Positions 1 through 9,364 of a DNA stretch of 64,000 nt are shown here, one piece after another. The stretch comes from Methanolobus sp. WCC4 (GTDB lineage Archaea; Halobacteriota; Methanosarcinia; Methanosarcinales; Methanosarcinaceae). Made by a program: the position numbers and the translations under genes. The DNA is taken from the NCBI RefSeq assembly GCF_038022665.1, contig NZ_CP150629.1, forward strand, positions 2,400,480 through 2,464,479, in the 5' to 3' direction. Numbering within the stretch: position 1 is the first letter of the stretch; the number at the start of each line of letters is the position of its first letter. The notes below the pieces were generated by a model that saw only the letters and a list, made by a program, of their open reading frames with translations, did no database searches and was not told the DNA's origin.

Positions 1-1578
1 GGAGTAGTTGCAATTTCCGGATGCACAGACACTAAAATGGAGATAGCAGGTACTGAAGGAACAACAACAGATGATGAGTTGATCGCAGCAGTTGGGACAC
101 ATGGCGGAGAACCTGAATCAGGTTTTAATCCGGTCACAGGATGGGGTTACAATCATGAACCGTTGATCCAGAGCACTCTTTTTAAGAAAGATAGTAATGG
201 AGCTCTTATCAACGATCTTGCAACGGATCACTCCGTTAGTGAAGATGGATATACATGGACCGTCACAATAAGGGATGATGTAACATTCCACGACGGGGAA
301 GTACTTACAGCTGAAGATGTAGCATTCACATTCAATACCGCATCAGAAGCCGGCGGAAGTGTGGACCTTTCCATGCTTGAAAAAGCTACAGCTACAGATG
401 ATAATACTATTGAATTCAAACTAAGTGACGATCAGGCCACATTTATCAACAAACTTGCAGTGATTGGAATTGTCCCTGAACATGCATACGATGAGAACTA
501 TGGTCAGAACCCGATCGGTTCCGGTCCTTACGAATTTGTACAGTGGGATAAAGGACAGCAGGTAATTCTGGAAGCAAATCAGGACTACTATGGAGATGAA
601 CCTTACTTCAAGAAACTCACCATTGTATTCATGGAAGCAGACACTGCTTTTGCAGCTGCGAAATCCGGTCAGATCGACCTGGCTGAAATTCCAGCATCCT
701 ATGCAGGTCAGGAAGTCGAGGGAATGAAGATAGTGGCTCTTGAGTCTATTGACGCCCGCGGGATCAGCTTCCCGACACAGCCAGAAACAGGTGAAACATC
801 CGAGGATGGATACACAATTGGAAATGATGTAACATCTGACGTTGCCATCAGAAAAGCACTGAACATCGGAATTGACAGGCAGACCCTGGTGGATGGTGCA
901 CTTAACGGACAGGGTGAAGAGGAATTCACAGGTGTTGACAAATTACCATGGGGAAATAAAGAAGCCATTATTGAAGACGGAAATGTTGAAGAAGCTAAGA
1001 AGATCCTAAGCAATGCCGGATGGGAAGATACCGATGGTGATGGCATTGTAGAAAAGGACGGTGTCAAGGCTGAATTTACTCTTCTATACGCTGCCAGCGC
1101 ACAGGAAAGACAGGCACTGGCTGTTGCTGTTTCAGAGGAAGCAAAAGAACTGGGGATCAATATAATCCCTGAGGGTGCAAGCTGGGATAAGATCGATACA
1201 CTTGCTCTTTCAACTCCAGTCGTATTCGGTTACGGTTCACTTGACCCGACCGACCTATACTTAAAATACTACAGTGAGAGCTACGATCCTTCAAGCTACA
1301 ACAACATAATAATGTATAGCAACCCGACCGTAGATTCCTATTTAAGAACTGCAATTACCAGTTCAGACCAGAGTATTGCAAATGAGAACTGGCAGATGGC
1401 AGCATGGGATGGAGAAACAGGATTCTCTCCAAAAGGAGATGCTACCTGGATGTGGATGGCAACACTCGATTACCTCTATATCATGGACGAGGACCTTGAC
1501 ATAGGAACTCCAAAGATACAGCCACACGGTGCTGATATTTTCGGAAATATCCTGGAATGGGAACGCACAGAAAACTAA
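1..1578 (+). CDS. ABC transporter substrate-binding lipoprotein, peptide/nickel type (5' partial)
   Basis: Extracellular solute-binding protein of the SBP_bac_5 (DppA/NikA/OppA) family. It would be lipid-anchored outside the membrane and deliver a peptide, nickel chelate or similar ligand to the permeases that follow. The reading frame is open to the window edge. Its first codons read GVVAISGC, the end of a lipoprotein signal peptide with the lipobox cysteine at codon 8, so the true start lies upstream and ATG 37 is internal. Family signatures visible are the DVTFHDGE segment and GSGPYEF. About 518 residues of near full-length mature protein are present. A 9-bp hairpin lies just after the stop, followed by the permease genes on the same strand. 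The ligand cannot be read from the sequence; peptide and nickel are both possible. Confidence 0.9.
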   Translation, partial: GVVAISGCTDTKMEIAGTEGTTTDDELIAAVGTHGGEPESGFNPVTGWGYNHEPLIQSTLFKKDSNGALINDLATDHSVSEDGYTWTVTIRDDVTFHDGEVLTAEDVAFTFNTASEAGGSVDLSMLEKATATDDNTIEFKLSDDQATFINKLAVIGIVPEHAYDENYGQNPIGSGPYEFVQWDKGQQVILEANQDYYGDEPYFKKLTIVFMEADTAFAAAKSGQIDLAEIPASYAGQEVEGMKIVALESIDARGISFPTQPETGETSEDGYTIGNDVTSDVAIRKALNIGIDRQTLVDGALNGQGEEEFTGVDKLPWGNKEAIIEDGNVEEAKKILSNAGWEDTDGDGIVEKDGVKAEFTLLYAASAQERQALAVAVSEEAKELGINIIPEGASWDKIDTLALSTPVVFGYGSLDPTDLYLKYYSESYDPSSYNNIIMYSNPTVDSYLRTAITSSDQSIANENWQMAAWDGETGFSPKGDATWMWMATLDYLYIMDEDLDIGTPKIQPHGADIFGNILEWERTEN

Positions 1579-1594
1579 ATTTGAGGTTTCATGA

Positions 1595-1619
1595 AACTGA
1601 GGGGAACTTACCCTCAGTT
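1595..1619 (+). promoter_or_regulatory. Intercistronic hairpin after the substrate-binding protein gene
   Basis: AACTGAGGG (1595-1603) pairs perfectly with CCCTCAGTT (1611-1619) around a 7-nt loop. No long T tract follows directly. In binding-protein operons such hairpins often stabilise the first cistron's mRNA or thin out downstream transcription; that role here is inference. Confidence 0.6.
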
Positions 1620-1721
1620 CAACCTATTTTAACCATTTAATTGGTTTTTCAAAGGATCTAAAATCACAAAAGATCACAAGAAACCATAAAATTGCTGGAA
1701 TGGATAATGGAGGTTAAAATT

Positions 1722-2711
1722 GTGAATTACAGGAAATTAAGTATCTTTATGGGGAAAAAAGCCCTCAAATTAGTTTTCCTTTTAATTGTTGTTTGTATTG
1801 CCAGCTTCTGGATCGTAGAACAATCTCCCATTGACCCGGTCAGGGCATATATAGGGGAAATGAGCATCCAGCCGGAACAAAAGGCAAAGCTGGAAGAATA
1901 TTGGGGAGTAAATACTCCTGCACACGAAAAATTCCTGAACTGGGCTGAAAATCTACTCAAAGGAGATCTTGGCACTTCACTGATATACAGAATGCCTGTG
2001 ACAGACGTTGTTAAAGAACGGTTTGCAGCTTCTCTTATACTTATGGCTTCTTCGTGGCTTTTATCAGGAGTACTGGGTTTTATTTTAGGAATCGTAGCAG
2101 GAATGAAGAACGGAACCTTAATTGATAAAGCAATAAAAGTTTACTGTTATATTCTGCTTGCCGCTCCAACATTCTGGCTGGCGCTCATCTTCTTATTGAT
2201 ATTTGCAGTGAATTTAGGTTGGTTCCCTGTTGGACTTAGTGTTCCTATTGGTGTTGCAAGTGAAGATGTGACCTTTTTTGACCGCATCCATCATTTGATA
2301 CTTCCGACTGTAACCCTGAGCCTGCTTGGAGTTGCTTCTATTGCGATGTTCACCCGTGAAAAACTGATAGAGGTAATGGAAAGCGACTATGTGTTATTTG
2401 CAAAAGCAAGAGGTGAAAAAGGATTTGACCTTGTTAAAAGACATGGAATAAGAAATGTTGCACTTCCAGCCATCACATTGCAGTTCTTAGGTTTCAGTGA
2501 ATTATTTGGAGGAGCTGTGCTGGTTGAACAGGTGTTCTCTTATCCCGGCATCGGTCAGGCTGCAGTGGCAGCAGGTTTAAGATCTGATGTCCCTCTGCTT
2601 TTAGCAATTGTTATCGTCAGCGCTATTTTCGTCTATTCAGGAAACCTGATAGCAGATGTGATCTACGAGTTCGTTGACCCAAGAATAAAACAGCAGGAGA
2701 TGAGAACATGA
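1722..2711 (+). CDS. ABC transporter permease, DppB/NikB type
   Basis: Inner-membrane permease of the binding-protein-dependent transport family, the first of two that form the channel. The start is set at GTG 1722 because a full GGAGGT (1709-1714) lies 7 nt upstream; an in-frame TTG at 1692 and an ATG at 1707 lie before or in this site. The protein begins VNYRKLSIFMGKK and has about 329 residues with six hydrophobic segments. The EAA-type cytoplasmic loop is visible as YVLFAKARGEKG, which contacts the ATPase subunits. The stop overlaps the next start by 4 nt (ATGA), so translation is coupled. Confidence 0.92.
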   Translation: MNYRKLSIFMGKKALKLVFLLIVVCIASFWIVEQSPIDPVRAYIGEMSIQPEQKAKLEEYWGVNTPAHEKFLNWAENLLKGDLGTSLIYRMPVTDVVKERFAASLILMASSWLLSGVLGFILGIVAGMKNGTLIDKAIKVYCYILLAAPTFWLALIFLLIFAVNLGWFPVGLSVPIGVASEDVTFFDRIHHLILPTVTLSLLGVASIAMFTREKLIEVMESDYVLFAKARGEKGFDLVKRHGIRNVALPAITLQFLGFSELFGGAVLVEQVFSYPGIGQAAVAAGLRSDVPLLLAIVIVSAIFVYSGNLIADVIYEFVDPRIKQQEMRT

Positions 2712-3565
2712 GCACTGCTGTTGTAACTGCTAACAGAGGACTTTTTAAAGGGTTCAACCTGAGGCAGAAGACCATCATGCTGATAAGCTGTCTTTCAGTG
2801 TTGTTAATTGCAATCGTGGTTTCAAGCACATTCATAGACGATAATGCGTTGTCCACAGATTTTGAATCAAAGAACCTGGCTCCTTCCCTGGAACATCCGT
2901 TTGGAACTGACTGGATGGGAAGGGACATGTTCATACGAACTCTTGGTGGACTTGGCTTAAGTATAGTGATCGGAGCCCTGGCATCCTCGATCAGTACTAT
3001 GTTCAGTGTGATCTTAGGTTTGTTTTCAAGCATCGGTAAGGTAGAGGATTCGATCGTCTCCTGGCTTGTGGACCTGTTCCTTTCAATACCACATCTTCTC
3101 CTGATAATTTTGATATCCTTAGGACTTGGCGGAGGAGCTACAGGAGTGATAATAGCTGTTGCATTATCACACTGGACAAGCCTTACACGTGTTGTAAGGG
3201 CAGAGATCAAGCAGATAAAGACCCAGGAATACATCCATATATCAAGGAATTTTGGCAGATCCAGATGGTGGATAGCTAAAAATCATATCCTTCCCCACCT
3301 TGTTCCTCAGTTCGTGCTGGGTACGATAGTAATGTTCCCACATGCGATCCTGCATGAAGCATCAGTAACATTCCTTGGTTTCGGACTTTCACCACATCAA
3401 CCGGCAATCGGCATTATCCTGTCGGAATCGATGAAATATCTCTCAGCAGGATACTGGTGGCTTGCTTTCTTCCCGGGATTATCTCTTCTGATAGTGATAC
3501 TTGCATTTGATATGATCGGAGAGAACATGGGAAAGCTACTGGATCCGAAAAGAGCACATGAATAG
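2708..3565 (+). CDS. ABC transporter permease, DppC/NikC type
   Basis: Second membrane subunit of the importer, 285 residues. The N-terminus has one membrane segment followed by the family's HPFGTDWMGRDMF motif, typical of the DppC/OppC branch. Several more membrane segments follow, with the EAA-like loop YIHISRNFGRSRWW. The start overlaps the stop of the preceding permease by 4 nt. It pairs with that permease to form the translocation pore; substrate identity is not visible. Confidence 0.92.
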   Translation: MSTAVVTANRGLFKGFNLRQKTIMLISCLSVLLIAIVVSSTFIDDNALSTDFESKNLAPSLEHPFGTDWMGRDMFIRTLGGLGLSIVIGALASSISTMFSVILGLFSSIGKVEDSIVSWLVDLFLSIPHLLLIILISLGLGGGATGVIIAVALSHWTSLTRVVRAEIKQIKTQEYIHISRNFGRSRWWIAKNHILPHLVPQFVLGTIVMFPHAILHEASVTFLGFGLSPHQPAIGIILSESMKYLSAGYWWLAFFPGLSLLIVILAFDMIGENMGKLLDPKRAHE

Positions 3566-3612
3566 ATGAAAAATCGATGAAACCAGATATGAACGATCAA
3601 AAGAGGTGAAGT

Positions 3613-4590
3613 ATGACAGATACATCCCAATTAACAAATAACAACACGGAGAGATCTGACGCTCTATTAAAGGTCAAAGACCTCTCACTTTCTTTCACTC
3701 AATATGCCTCCGGACTCAGGCAAACTGAACTAAAAGTGATATCCAGTTTGAGCATGGAAGCTTACAGTGGAGAGATACTAGCTGTTGTAGGTTCCAGCGG
3801 TTCCGGAAAAAGTCTTCTGGCACATTCTATATTAGGCATTCTTCCATCGAACGCTAAGCTTAGCGGCACTATGGAATACGATGGCCATGACCTGACACAG
3901 AAAAAGAAAGAGGAACTCAGAGGTAAGGAAATAGTCCTTATCCCACAATCAACCACATATCTTGATCCCTTGATGAGGATCTCCAGTCAGGTCATAGGAA
4001 GTGTTGATGATAAGGATGCAGAATCAAGAAAGAAGCTTCAGAAAGAGATATTCAATAGATATGACCTGAAACCTGAAGTCGAAAGAATGTTCCCTCATGA
4101 ACTTTCAGGAGGAATGATCAGAAGAGTTCTTGTTTCAACTGCTGTGATGAGTTCGTCAAAGATCGTGATAGCAGATGAACCAACACCGGGACTGGATGAA
4201 AAGAACCTGAACGAAACTTTAGGCTATTTCAAGGATATGGCAAACAAAGGATATGCCGTTATTCTCATCACCCATGATATCGAAGCTGCATTGAAGATCT
4301 CTGACAAGATCGCCATTTTTTACGCTGGCACCATCCTTGAAATTGCAAATACAGATGACTTTTCAGGTGAAGGGGAAAAACTGAGGCATCAATACACAAA
4401 AGCGCTATGGAATGCCCTGCCACAGAACAAGTTCCAGGCCATAAAAGGTCACCAACCCATGCAGGATGAAGTGCTTGATGGCTGCTTCTTTTATGAAAGA
4501 TGCACTACAAGAGGCGAAGTTTGCTCAAAATGCGTTCCTGAGTTAAAATTGTTCAACGGCGGAATGGTGAGGTGCAATAATGTATCTTAA
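3613..4590 (+). CDS. ABC transporter ATP-binding protein, DppD/NikD type
   Basis: Cytoplasmic ATPase subunit of the importer, 325 residues. Walker A GSSGSGKS is at about residues 60-67, the ABC signature LSGGM at about 163 and Walker B IVIADEP at about 183, followed by the H-loop in LITHD. The C-terminus has the cysteine-containing extension typical of the oligopeptide/nickel branch (CFFYERC...CSKC), which in relatives can bind an iron-sulfur cluster. ATG 3613 is preceded by GAGGTGA. The gene overlaps the next ATPase by 11 nt. Confidence 0.92.
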   Translation: MTDTSQLTNNNTERSDALLKVKDLSLSFTQYASGLRQTELKVISSLSMEAYSGEILAVVGSSGSGKSLLAHSILGILPSNAKLSGTMEYDGHDLTQKKKEELRGKEIVLIPQSTTYLDPLMRISSQVIGSVDDKDAESRKKLQKEIFNRYDLKPEVERMFPHELSGGMIRRVLVSTAVMSSSKIVIADEPTPGLDEKNLNETLGYFKDMANKGYAVILITHDIEAALKISDKIAIFYAGTILEIANTDDFSGEGEKLRHQYTKALWNALPQNKFQAIKGHQPMQDEVLDGCFFYERCTTRGEVCSKCVPELKLFNGGMVRCNNVS

Positions 4591-5191
4591 AGGCGAAAAC
4601 ATTAGTTTCGGCTACAAGGAGAGTAATTTAATCTTAGAGGATGTGAACATTTCCCTTGGCAGCGGAGAAGTTCTGGGACTTGTGGGAGACAGCGGATGTG
4701 GGAAATCAACCCTGTGCAGGATACTGGCCGGATATGAGAAGAACTACGATGGGAACATAAGCATAGATGGAAACAAGATATCATCAGGCGGATATAATCC
4801 GGTACAGCTAATCTTCCAGCATCCGGAAAAAGCTGTTAACCCAAAATGGAAAATGAAGGATATCCTGAAAGAAGGACATGAGGTCTCACAGGATATTCTG
4901 GAAGCTTTTGGAATTAAGGATAACTGGCTCAACAGGTGGCCTAATGAACTTTCCGGAGGAGAACTTCAGAGATTTGCTCTTGCAAGGGCTTTGGGACCCA
5001 AAACAAAATTCCTGATTGCTGATGAAATAACCACCATGGTGGATGCTATCACACAGGCCCAGATATGGGAGAGCATTTTAAGCATCGTTGAGGAATTGGG
5101 TATTGGAGTTCTTGTTGTAAGCCACGATAAAAGTCTGATCAACAGACTATGCCATGATGTTTTGTACATGTCTGACCTGAACAGAAAATAA
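4580..5191 (+). CDS. ABC transporter ATP-binding protein, DppF/NikE type
   Basis: Second ATPase subunit, 203 residues, which is short for this branch and lacks the C-terminal cysteine extension seen in its partner. Walker A GDSGCGKST is at about 36-44, the signature LSGGELQR at about 124-131, Walker B FLIADEITT at about 144-152 and the H-loop in VVSHD. ATG 4580 lies inside the end of the previous gene and follows GAGGTG. It closes the five-gene operon. Confidence 0.92.
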   Translation: MYLKGENISFGYKESNLILEDVNISLGSGEVLGLVGDSGCGKSTLCRILAGYEKNYDGNISIDGNKISSGGYNPVQLIFQHPEKAVNPKWKMKDILKEGHEVSQDILEAFGIKDNWLNRWPNELSGGELQRFALARALGPKTKFLIADEITTMVDAITQAQIWESILSIVEELGIGVLVVSHDKSLINRLCHDVLYMSDLNRK

Positions 5192-5531
5192 GGCTCTATA
5201 GAAAATTACCGGTGTTCAGAAAATGAATTAGAGATAACAGATGATTTATGCACTTTTTCGGATTGTGCCGGCTTCGCCGGACCCTCCGAGATGGTTTTAG
5301 TTATTCAAGGCATCCATTAATCAAACTTATTGTCAATGCCCTTATGTTTTAGATAGTTCTACAAAAGAACATTGACAAACAAAGAACAACATGGCCATCC
5401 GCCGCAGGCGGCACTTTCCTTCAATGCCATTCTAAAGAATACTGAAATAATTCAGTTGTTTAAAATTACTGAGTTAAAGTTGCACTTAACAGTTTTTCTA
5501 AACGCAGATTTATTCTGATCGATCAGAAATC
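5192..5531. other. Gene-free interval with two GC-rich hairpins
   Basis: 340 nt between the ABC operon and the convergent ccmB gene. It holds a nested hairpin (TCGGA 5258-5262 with TCCGA 5285-5289, enclosing CCGG/CCGG around CTTCG) and a second hairpin, GCCGC-AG-GCGGC (5401-5412). Both are far richer in G+C than the AT-rich surroundings and look like REP-type elements or terminators of converging transcripts. The first bases, GGCTCTATAGAAA, resemble the MITE end seen near 62.8 kb, but no matching partner is present. I see no credible gene. Confidence 0.5.
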
Positions 5532-6206
5532 CTAATCCATCACAGTATATTCGAACACAAGCTGTCCCACTACAAAGAATATCAGATCATACACAATAAG
5601 CAACCTGAGCTCCGAAGAAATACTACTTATCCCACCATCTGTAAGTATAGTTCCTGTTGCCATAACAGCCGGAATGATCACAGGAATGATCAGCGGAAGC
5701 AGAAGCACCGGGAGCATAATCTCCCTTGCCCTTGTGCTGGCAGAGAGTGCTGAAAGCAGGGTTCCCACGCTGACAAAACCAAAGGTTCCGAGGAAGATAA
5801 TTAGTGCAAGTCCGGGAATGTTACTGATATTGTAATTGAAGAGCACTATGAATATAGGGATTGTAACCAATTCCACAATGAACATGAGTACTGCATTTGA
5901 TATTGTTTTTCCGATGTAGATGGAACTCCTGTCTATCGGTGAGAGCTTCAGTCCTTCAAGGCATCCGTTCTCCATCTCACCGGCAAACGAGCGCGAAAGT
6001 CCAAGGGTGCCTGCAAAGGTGAAAGCCACCCATAGCACACCGGGTGCGAGTTTCCCTACAAGTTCGGTCTGGCTTAGAACATCACCGAATGAGATGCTGA
6101 AAATGACTATAACGATAAGTGAGAAGATGAGCATGGAATTGAGCATCTGCTTTGTGCGGAACTCGGCCTTAAGGTCCTTTGCTGCAATGTAGAGGCTTTT
6201 CTTCAT
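5532..6206 (-). CDS. ccmB: Heme exporter CcmB (ABC permease, cytochrome c biogenesis)
   Basis: Membrane subunit of the CcmAB transporter, which acts in c-type cytochrome maturation (system I) at the heme-handling step. The protein has 224 residues, the usual CcmB length, with six hydrophobic segments and the family's GVLWVAFTFAGTLGLSRSF region near residue 55. It starts 21 nt after the end of ccmA on the same strand. c-type cytochromes occur in Methanosarcinales, which supports the placement of this genome. No ccmC, ccmE or ccmF follows here, so the other maturation genes must be elsewhere. Confidence 0.85.
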   Translation of the reverse strand: MKKSLYIAAKDLKAEFRTKQMLNSMLIFSLIVIVIFSISFGDVLSQTELVGKLAPGVLWVAFTFAGTLGLSRSFAGEMENGCLEGLKLSPIDRSSIYIGKTISNAVLMFIVELVTIPIFIVLFNYNISNIPGLALIIFLGTFGFVSVGTLLSALSASTRAREIMLPVLLLPLIIPVIIPAVMATGTILTDGGISSISSELRLLIVYDLIFFVVGQLVFEYTVMD

Positions 6207-6227
6207 TCATCTCACCGCCATGAAGTA

Positions 6228-6983
6228 TTAGAGATTACTGATGCCCTCTGCATCCGTATCTTTTCCAACTATGGAAAGGTACTGTTCCTTGAACTGTTCC
6301 ACGCTTCCAATATCCTTTTTCAGCCTGTCGAAACGTATCTCTCCCCTGTCCATGATGAGCATGCGGTCGCATAGCTCGAAGGCACGTTCGATGTTGTGGG
6401 TGATCATTATCCTTGTAACATCAGAATCTCCGGTACCCATGAGCACACGTTCAAAATTAGCTGCTGCATGCTGGTCAAGTCCTGTATAGGGTTCATCCAT
6501 TAGCAAGATCCCAGGCTGATGCAGCAGGGCCCTTGCAATGGAAAGTCTCTGTTTCATCCCCCTTGAGAACGAACCAGCCCTCTCATCTGCACGCGGAAGA
6601 AGGTCAACGTTTTTCAGTATGGCATCCACCCTGTCATCGATACTGCTGCCATCAATACCGTACATGTGTGCGAAGAATACGAGGTTCTCCCTTGCTGTAA
6701 GCTCATCGTAAAGGTAGGTCTCATGGGATATGGCACCAATCATTCCTCTTATCTTTTCAGGGCTTTTTCTGGCATCGGTCCCATTCACAAGTAAAGTTCC
6801 TTTAGAAGGAGCGACTATTGTGGACATTATCTTAAGAAGTGTGGTCTTTCCGGCACCGTTGGGACCAAAGATAGCAACGAACTCACCTTTTCCTATCACA
6901 AGGTCGATGTTGTTCAGCGCCTTTCTGCGTCCGAAGCTCTTTGAAAGACCGGAAATTGATATGATACTGTCCATTGGAGCCAT
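6228..6983 (-). CDS. ccmA: Heme exporter ATP-binding protein CcmA
   Basis: ATPase partner of CcmB, 251 residues. Walker A GPNGAGKTT is at 40-48, the signature is FSRGMKQRL (an R replaces the usual second residue of SGG, as is common in CcmA-like proteins), Walker B is LLMDEPYTGLD and the H-loop MITHN. It lies directly upstream of ccmB with a 21-nt gap, which makes the CcmA assignment better than that of a general ABC-2 ATPase. ATG 6983 opens the frame; an in-frame ATG at 6974 is an alternative. Confidence 0.85.
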   Translation of the reverse strand: MAPMDSIISISGLSKSFGRRKALNNIDLVIGKGEFVAIFGPNGAGKTTLLKIMSTIVAPSKGTLLVNGTDARKSPEKIRGMIGAISHETYLYDELTARENLVFFAHMYGIDGSSIDDRVDAILKNVDLLPRADERAGSFSRGMKQRLSIARALLHQPGILLMDEPYTGLDQHAAANFERVLMGTGDSDVTRIMITHNIERAFELCDRMLIMDRGEIRFDRLKKDIGSVEQFKEQYLSIVGKDTDAEGISNL

Positions 6984-7077
6984 TAGGGCTATATTTACAA
7001 TTTCAGATTATATAAATTAGCGTTCTGTCCTGAAAAATAAAAATGGTCTTGTGGGAGGAAATGCACACAACTGTGTC

Positions 7078-7767
7078 TCATCTCTCAAATGCAGGTCCGC
7101 CGACATCTGCACTGTTGCTGTAGCCTGCACTTTCCCAGTAGCCCACGTATGGCTCATCAGTAACCTCGATCGAGGTTATCCATTTCGCCCACTTATAACC
7201 GTATTTGTCCTCGGCCACAAGCTGCAGTGGAAAGCCCCTGTCAGCAGGCAGTGTTACATTGTTCAGCTTATAGGCAAGCATGATATCGTTCTCCACCAGA
7301 TAATCCAGTTCAAGTCCTGTGGAATAGCCATCTGCACTGTAGAATATGACCGTAGTTGCACTGTCGTTGACACCTGTATCGTTGAACAGTGTGTTAAGTG
7401 TCACACCCGTCCACATTGCATCGAATCCCCAGCCTTCAACACAGTCCATACGTACGAAACGGGTGTCTGAAGGATATGCGAGCAACTGCTCATAGCTCAG
7501 GCTCATAGGGCTGTCAACTAATCCGTATATCCTGAGCTCATAGGCATCCCGGTCGATGTACTGGGTTCCTTTGATAGCATTGTTCCTCTGCTCTGAAATA
7601 GGAGTGAGGGTCTTACCTTCGAATACTGAGGCTTCGAGTACCGTAGCTTCGCCTGAAGTGTTCACTATCTCCTGCGGATCCTCAAGGCAACCGGAGCTGA
7701 GTATCAAAAAAAGAAGTATAGAAACGGTCCTGATCAACAAGACCTTTTGCTTCTTTGCATTAAGCAT
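7078..7767 (-). CDS. Molybdopterin-dependent oxidoreductase-like lipoprotein (sulfite oxidase/YedY family)
   Basis: Extracytoplasmic protein of the oxidoreductase molybdopterin-binding fold (sulfite oxidase/MsrP superfamily), 229 residues. From ATG 7767, which has GGAG about 8 nt upstream, the N-terminus is a lipoprotein signal peptide with lipobox LSSGC (Cys27). The Moco-coordinating cysteine is probably Cys109 in MDCVEGW, and the C-terminal part carries the conserved GYKWAKWI segment. An upstream in-frame ATG at 7806 would overlap the previous gene and has no ribosome site. It lies downstream of a small HTH gene and upstream of ccmAB, so an exported redox role is plausible. Substrate unknown. 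Confidence 0.8.
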   Translation of the reverse strand: MLNAKKQKVLLIRTVSILLFLILSSGCLEDPQEIVNTSGEATVLEASVFEGKTLTPISEQRNNAIKGTQYIDRDAYELRIYGLVDSPMSLSYEQLLAYPSDTRFVRMDCVEGWGFDAMWTGVTLNTLFNDTGVNDSATTVIFYSADGYSTGLELDYLVENDIMLAYKLNNVTLPADRGFPLQLVAEDKYGYKWAKWITSIEVTDEPYVGYWESAGYSNSADVGGPAFER

Positions 7768-7783
7768 GTATAGACTCCGAGAA

Positions 7784-8080
7784 TCAGATATTGGCCAGCA
7801 GGTCAAGTCCCTTATCGCTCAGGAAATACTTGTCCTCGATAATGTTCAGGAACTCACCGTTTATCAGGAACTCGGTGTGGTACTTGAATACCTTTTCATC
7901 AAGTTCTGTCCTCTCAAGAAGATCCTTCTTTGTTGAACCAAAAGCACCGATCTCCTTGATCAGTTGTCTCCGTACAGGATGTGAAGCTGCCTTGTGTATT
8001 ATCTCGTGCTCAGCCTTTACACGTTCCCTTTCAGATGGTTGTGCATCGATCAGACTATCCAGTTCATCATCATCAAGCAT
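7784..8080 (-). CDS. Small winged-helix DNA-binding protein (ArsR-like)
   Basis: 98-residue regulator. The central part, HPVRRQLIKEIGAFGSTKKDLLERTELDEKVF split over a helix-turn-helix, and the wing-like ending EDKYFLSDKGLDLLANI fit the winged-helix families common in methanogens. ATG 8080 has GGAGGAG about 8 nt upstream, so the longer frame to 8164 is not used. It stops 16 nt before the Moco-family lipoprotein gene and probably shares its transcript. A TATA-like TTTATAATATA lies at about 8115-8126, and an insertion sequence sits only about 25 bp beyond it. Confidence 0.7.
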   Translation of the reverse strand: MLDDDELDSLIDAQPSERERVKAEHEIIHKAASHPVRRQLIKEIGAFGSTKKDLLERTELDEKVFKYHTEFLINGEFLNIIEDKYFLSDKGLDLLANI

Positions 8081-8207
8081 AATCCTACTCCTCCTAAAAC
8101 AGGTAAGAGAGTATATTATAAAAAGTATCGTACAGAAAAACTGTCCATCATATGAGATTATCAAATTAGCTCATCTTTTTCTCCATTCTAATTTGACAAG
8201 CTTTTTC

Positions 8208-9317
8208 TCACACATAATTTGCAAATGAATTTGGATTTTTGACCTTGTTTTGCAAATTTGCAATCAGCATCAATTGATAAACAACAAAGTTCATGGTAAC
8301 ATAGAGTTCTCTGCTTCCTTTTCTGATTGATCTAACATCAAATTTGAGAATATGCTTCACATGCTTGTGAAACCTTTCACAATCTTGTCTTGTCCCTTTT
8401 TTCTTCTGGAATTCTGCATCCTCCATGTTCTGATTTCTTAGATACATTCCAACTTGCTTTGACCTTCCATGTTTGTAGAGGAACTTCAATTTTCTGTTAA
8501 GTGGAAAGTGGGGGTCTCCCCCACTTTTCCACATCTTGTTCATCCAATGATTGATTCTCTCTATTCTTCCTTCCTCACTGACAACAGCATCAGAAGGAAG
8601 GGATATTGTAGGATTCACATTAAGATCATTCCAGATATCTGCGTAGTTAGTGAATGAATCATATGCACCATCCAAAGCATATGAATCAACTTCAGGATTC
8701 AATCTTTTCAAGAACTCAATATGCTGTTCCAGTTGTGGAGAATCATGTGCCAGTCCCTTTGTATACGTCATGTACAATGGACAAGTTCCGATTAATGTGA
8801 TATGCGCTTTATCCATTTTACAGTTATAATGCGGATTATAATCACTATGCTTGTCGTACCTAGAAGCTTCAATAGGTGTTGAATCTGTTTTTAGGTCCTT
8901 TGAAGATGTTAGATCTAGTATTCTCGAAGCTACTTTTTGCATTATTTCCCGGAATCCATTTTCTCCTAACCTGTATTTCACAAAGTGGTGAAGTGTTGCT
9001 CCAGTTGGCATTGAAATATCATCGTTCGTATTAACAAAACGAAGAAGCAGAGCTTCTTCATCTGTTAGCGATGAGATAGTTTTGTCAAATGAGAGTTTTC
9101 TGAAACACATGACAATGGTGAGTTTTATCATAGAAGAAACACGATACTTGAAATGCCAGTCTTTATTGGAATAGTAGTTGTTTTCAACATGCTGTGCGAT
9201 ATCATCGATATTAAGAGAATGTAGCAACCGGCAAATTGACACATTATCTTTACCAACGTAGTTTCGAATGGAGTCCTCAAAGAGGACTCCTTTATACACA
9301 GTACAAATATCCTCCAT
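8208..9317 (-). CDS. IS transposase, DDE type (IS4/IS5/IS1182-like)
   Basis: Transposase of about 369 residues that cuts and joins the element's ends. The probable catalytic triad is Asp in TDSTPIEAS (about 145), Asp in YALDGAYDS (about 216) and Glu in QDCERFHKHVK (about 314), the layout of DDE_Tnp_1-type enzymes. The frame is intact. ATG 9317 is preferred; a TTG at 9329 lies upstream and a TATA-like TATAAAT abuts it. The C-terminus ends close to the left inverted repeat. An unusual run of 8 T and 11 G lies in its upstream region. Confidence 0.85.
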   Translation of the reverse strand: MEDICTVYKGVLFEDSIRNYVGKDNVSICRLLHSLNIDDIAQHVENNYYSNKDWHFKYRVSSMIKLTIVMCFRKLSFDKTISSLTDEEALLLRFVNTNDDISMPTGATLHHFVKYRLGENGFREIMQKVASRILDLTSSKDLKTDSTPIEASRYDKHSDYNPHYNCKMDKAHITLIGTCPLYMTYTKGLAHDSPQLEQHIEFLKRLNPEVDSYALDGAYDSFTNYADIWNDLNVNPTISLPSDAVVSEEGRIERINHWMNKMWKSGGDPHFPLNRKLKFLYKHGRSKQVGMYLRNQNMEDAEFQKKKGTRQDCERFHKHVKHILKFDVRSIRKGSRELYVTMNFVVYQLMLIANLQNKVKNPNSFANYV

Positions 9318-9364
9318 GAGACTGGCCAAATTTATACTATATGAATCTATTGACCTAGCTACTG

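Noticed and set aside
5192-5204. Possible MITE end (GGCTCTATAGAAA)
   Set aside because: It differs from the intact MITE end and no matching inverted copy or target duplication is present nearby.
7051-7470. A 139-residue plus-strand frame over the Moco-family gene
   Set aside because: It is antisense to a gene with a signal peptide, lipobox and family motif, and has no support of its own.
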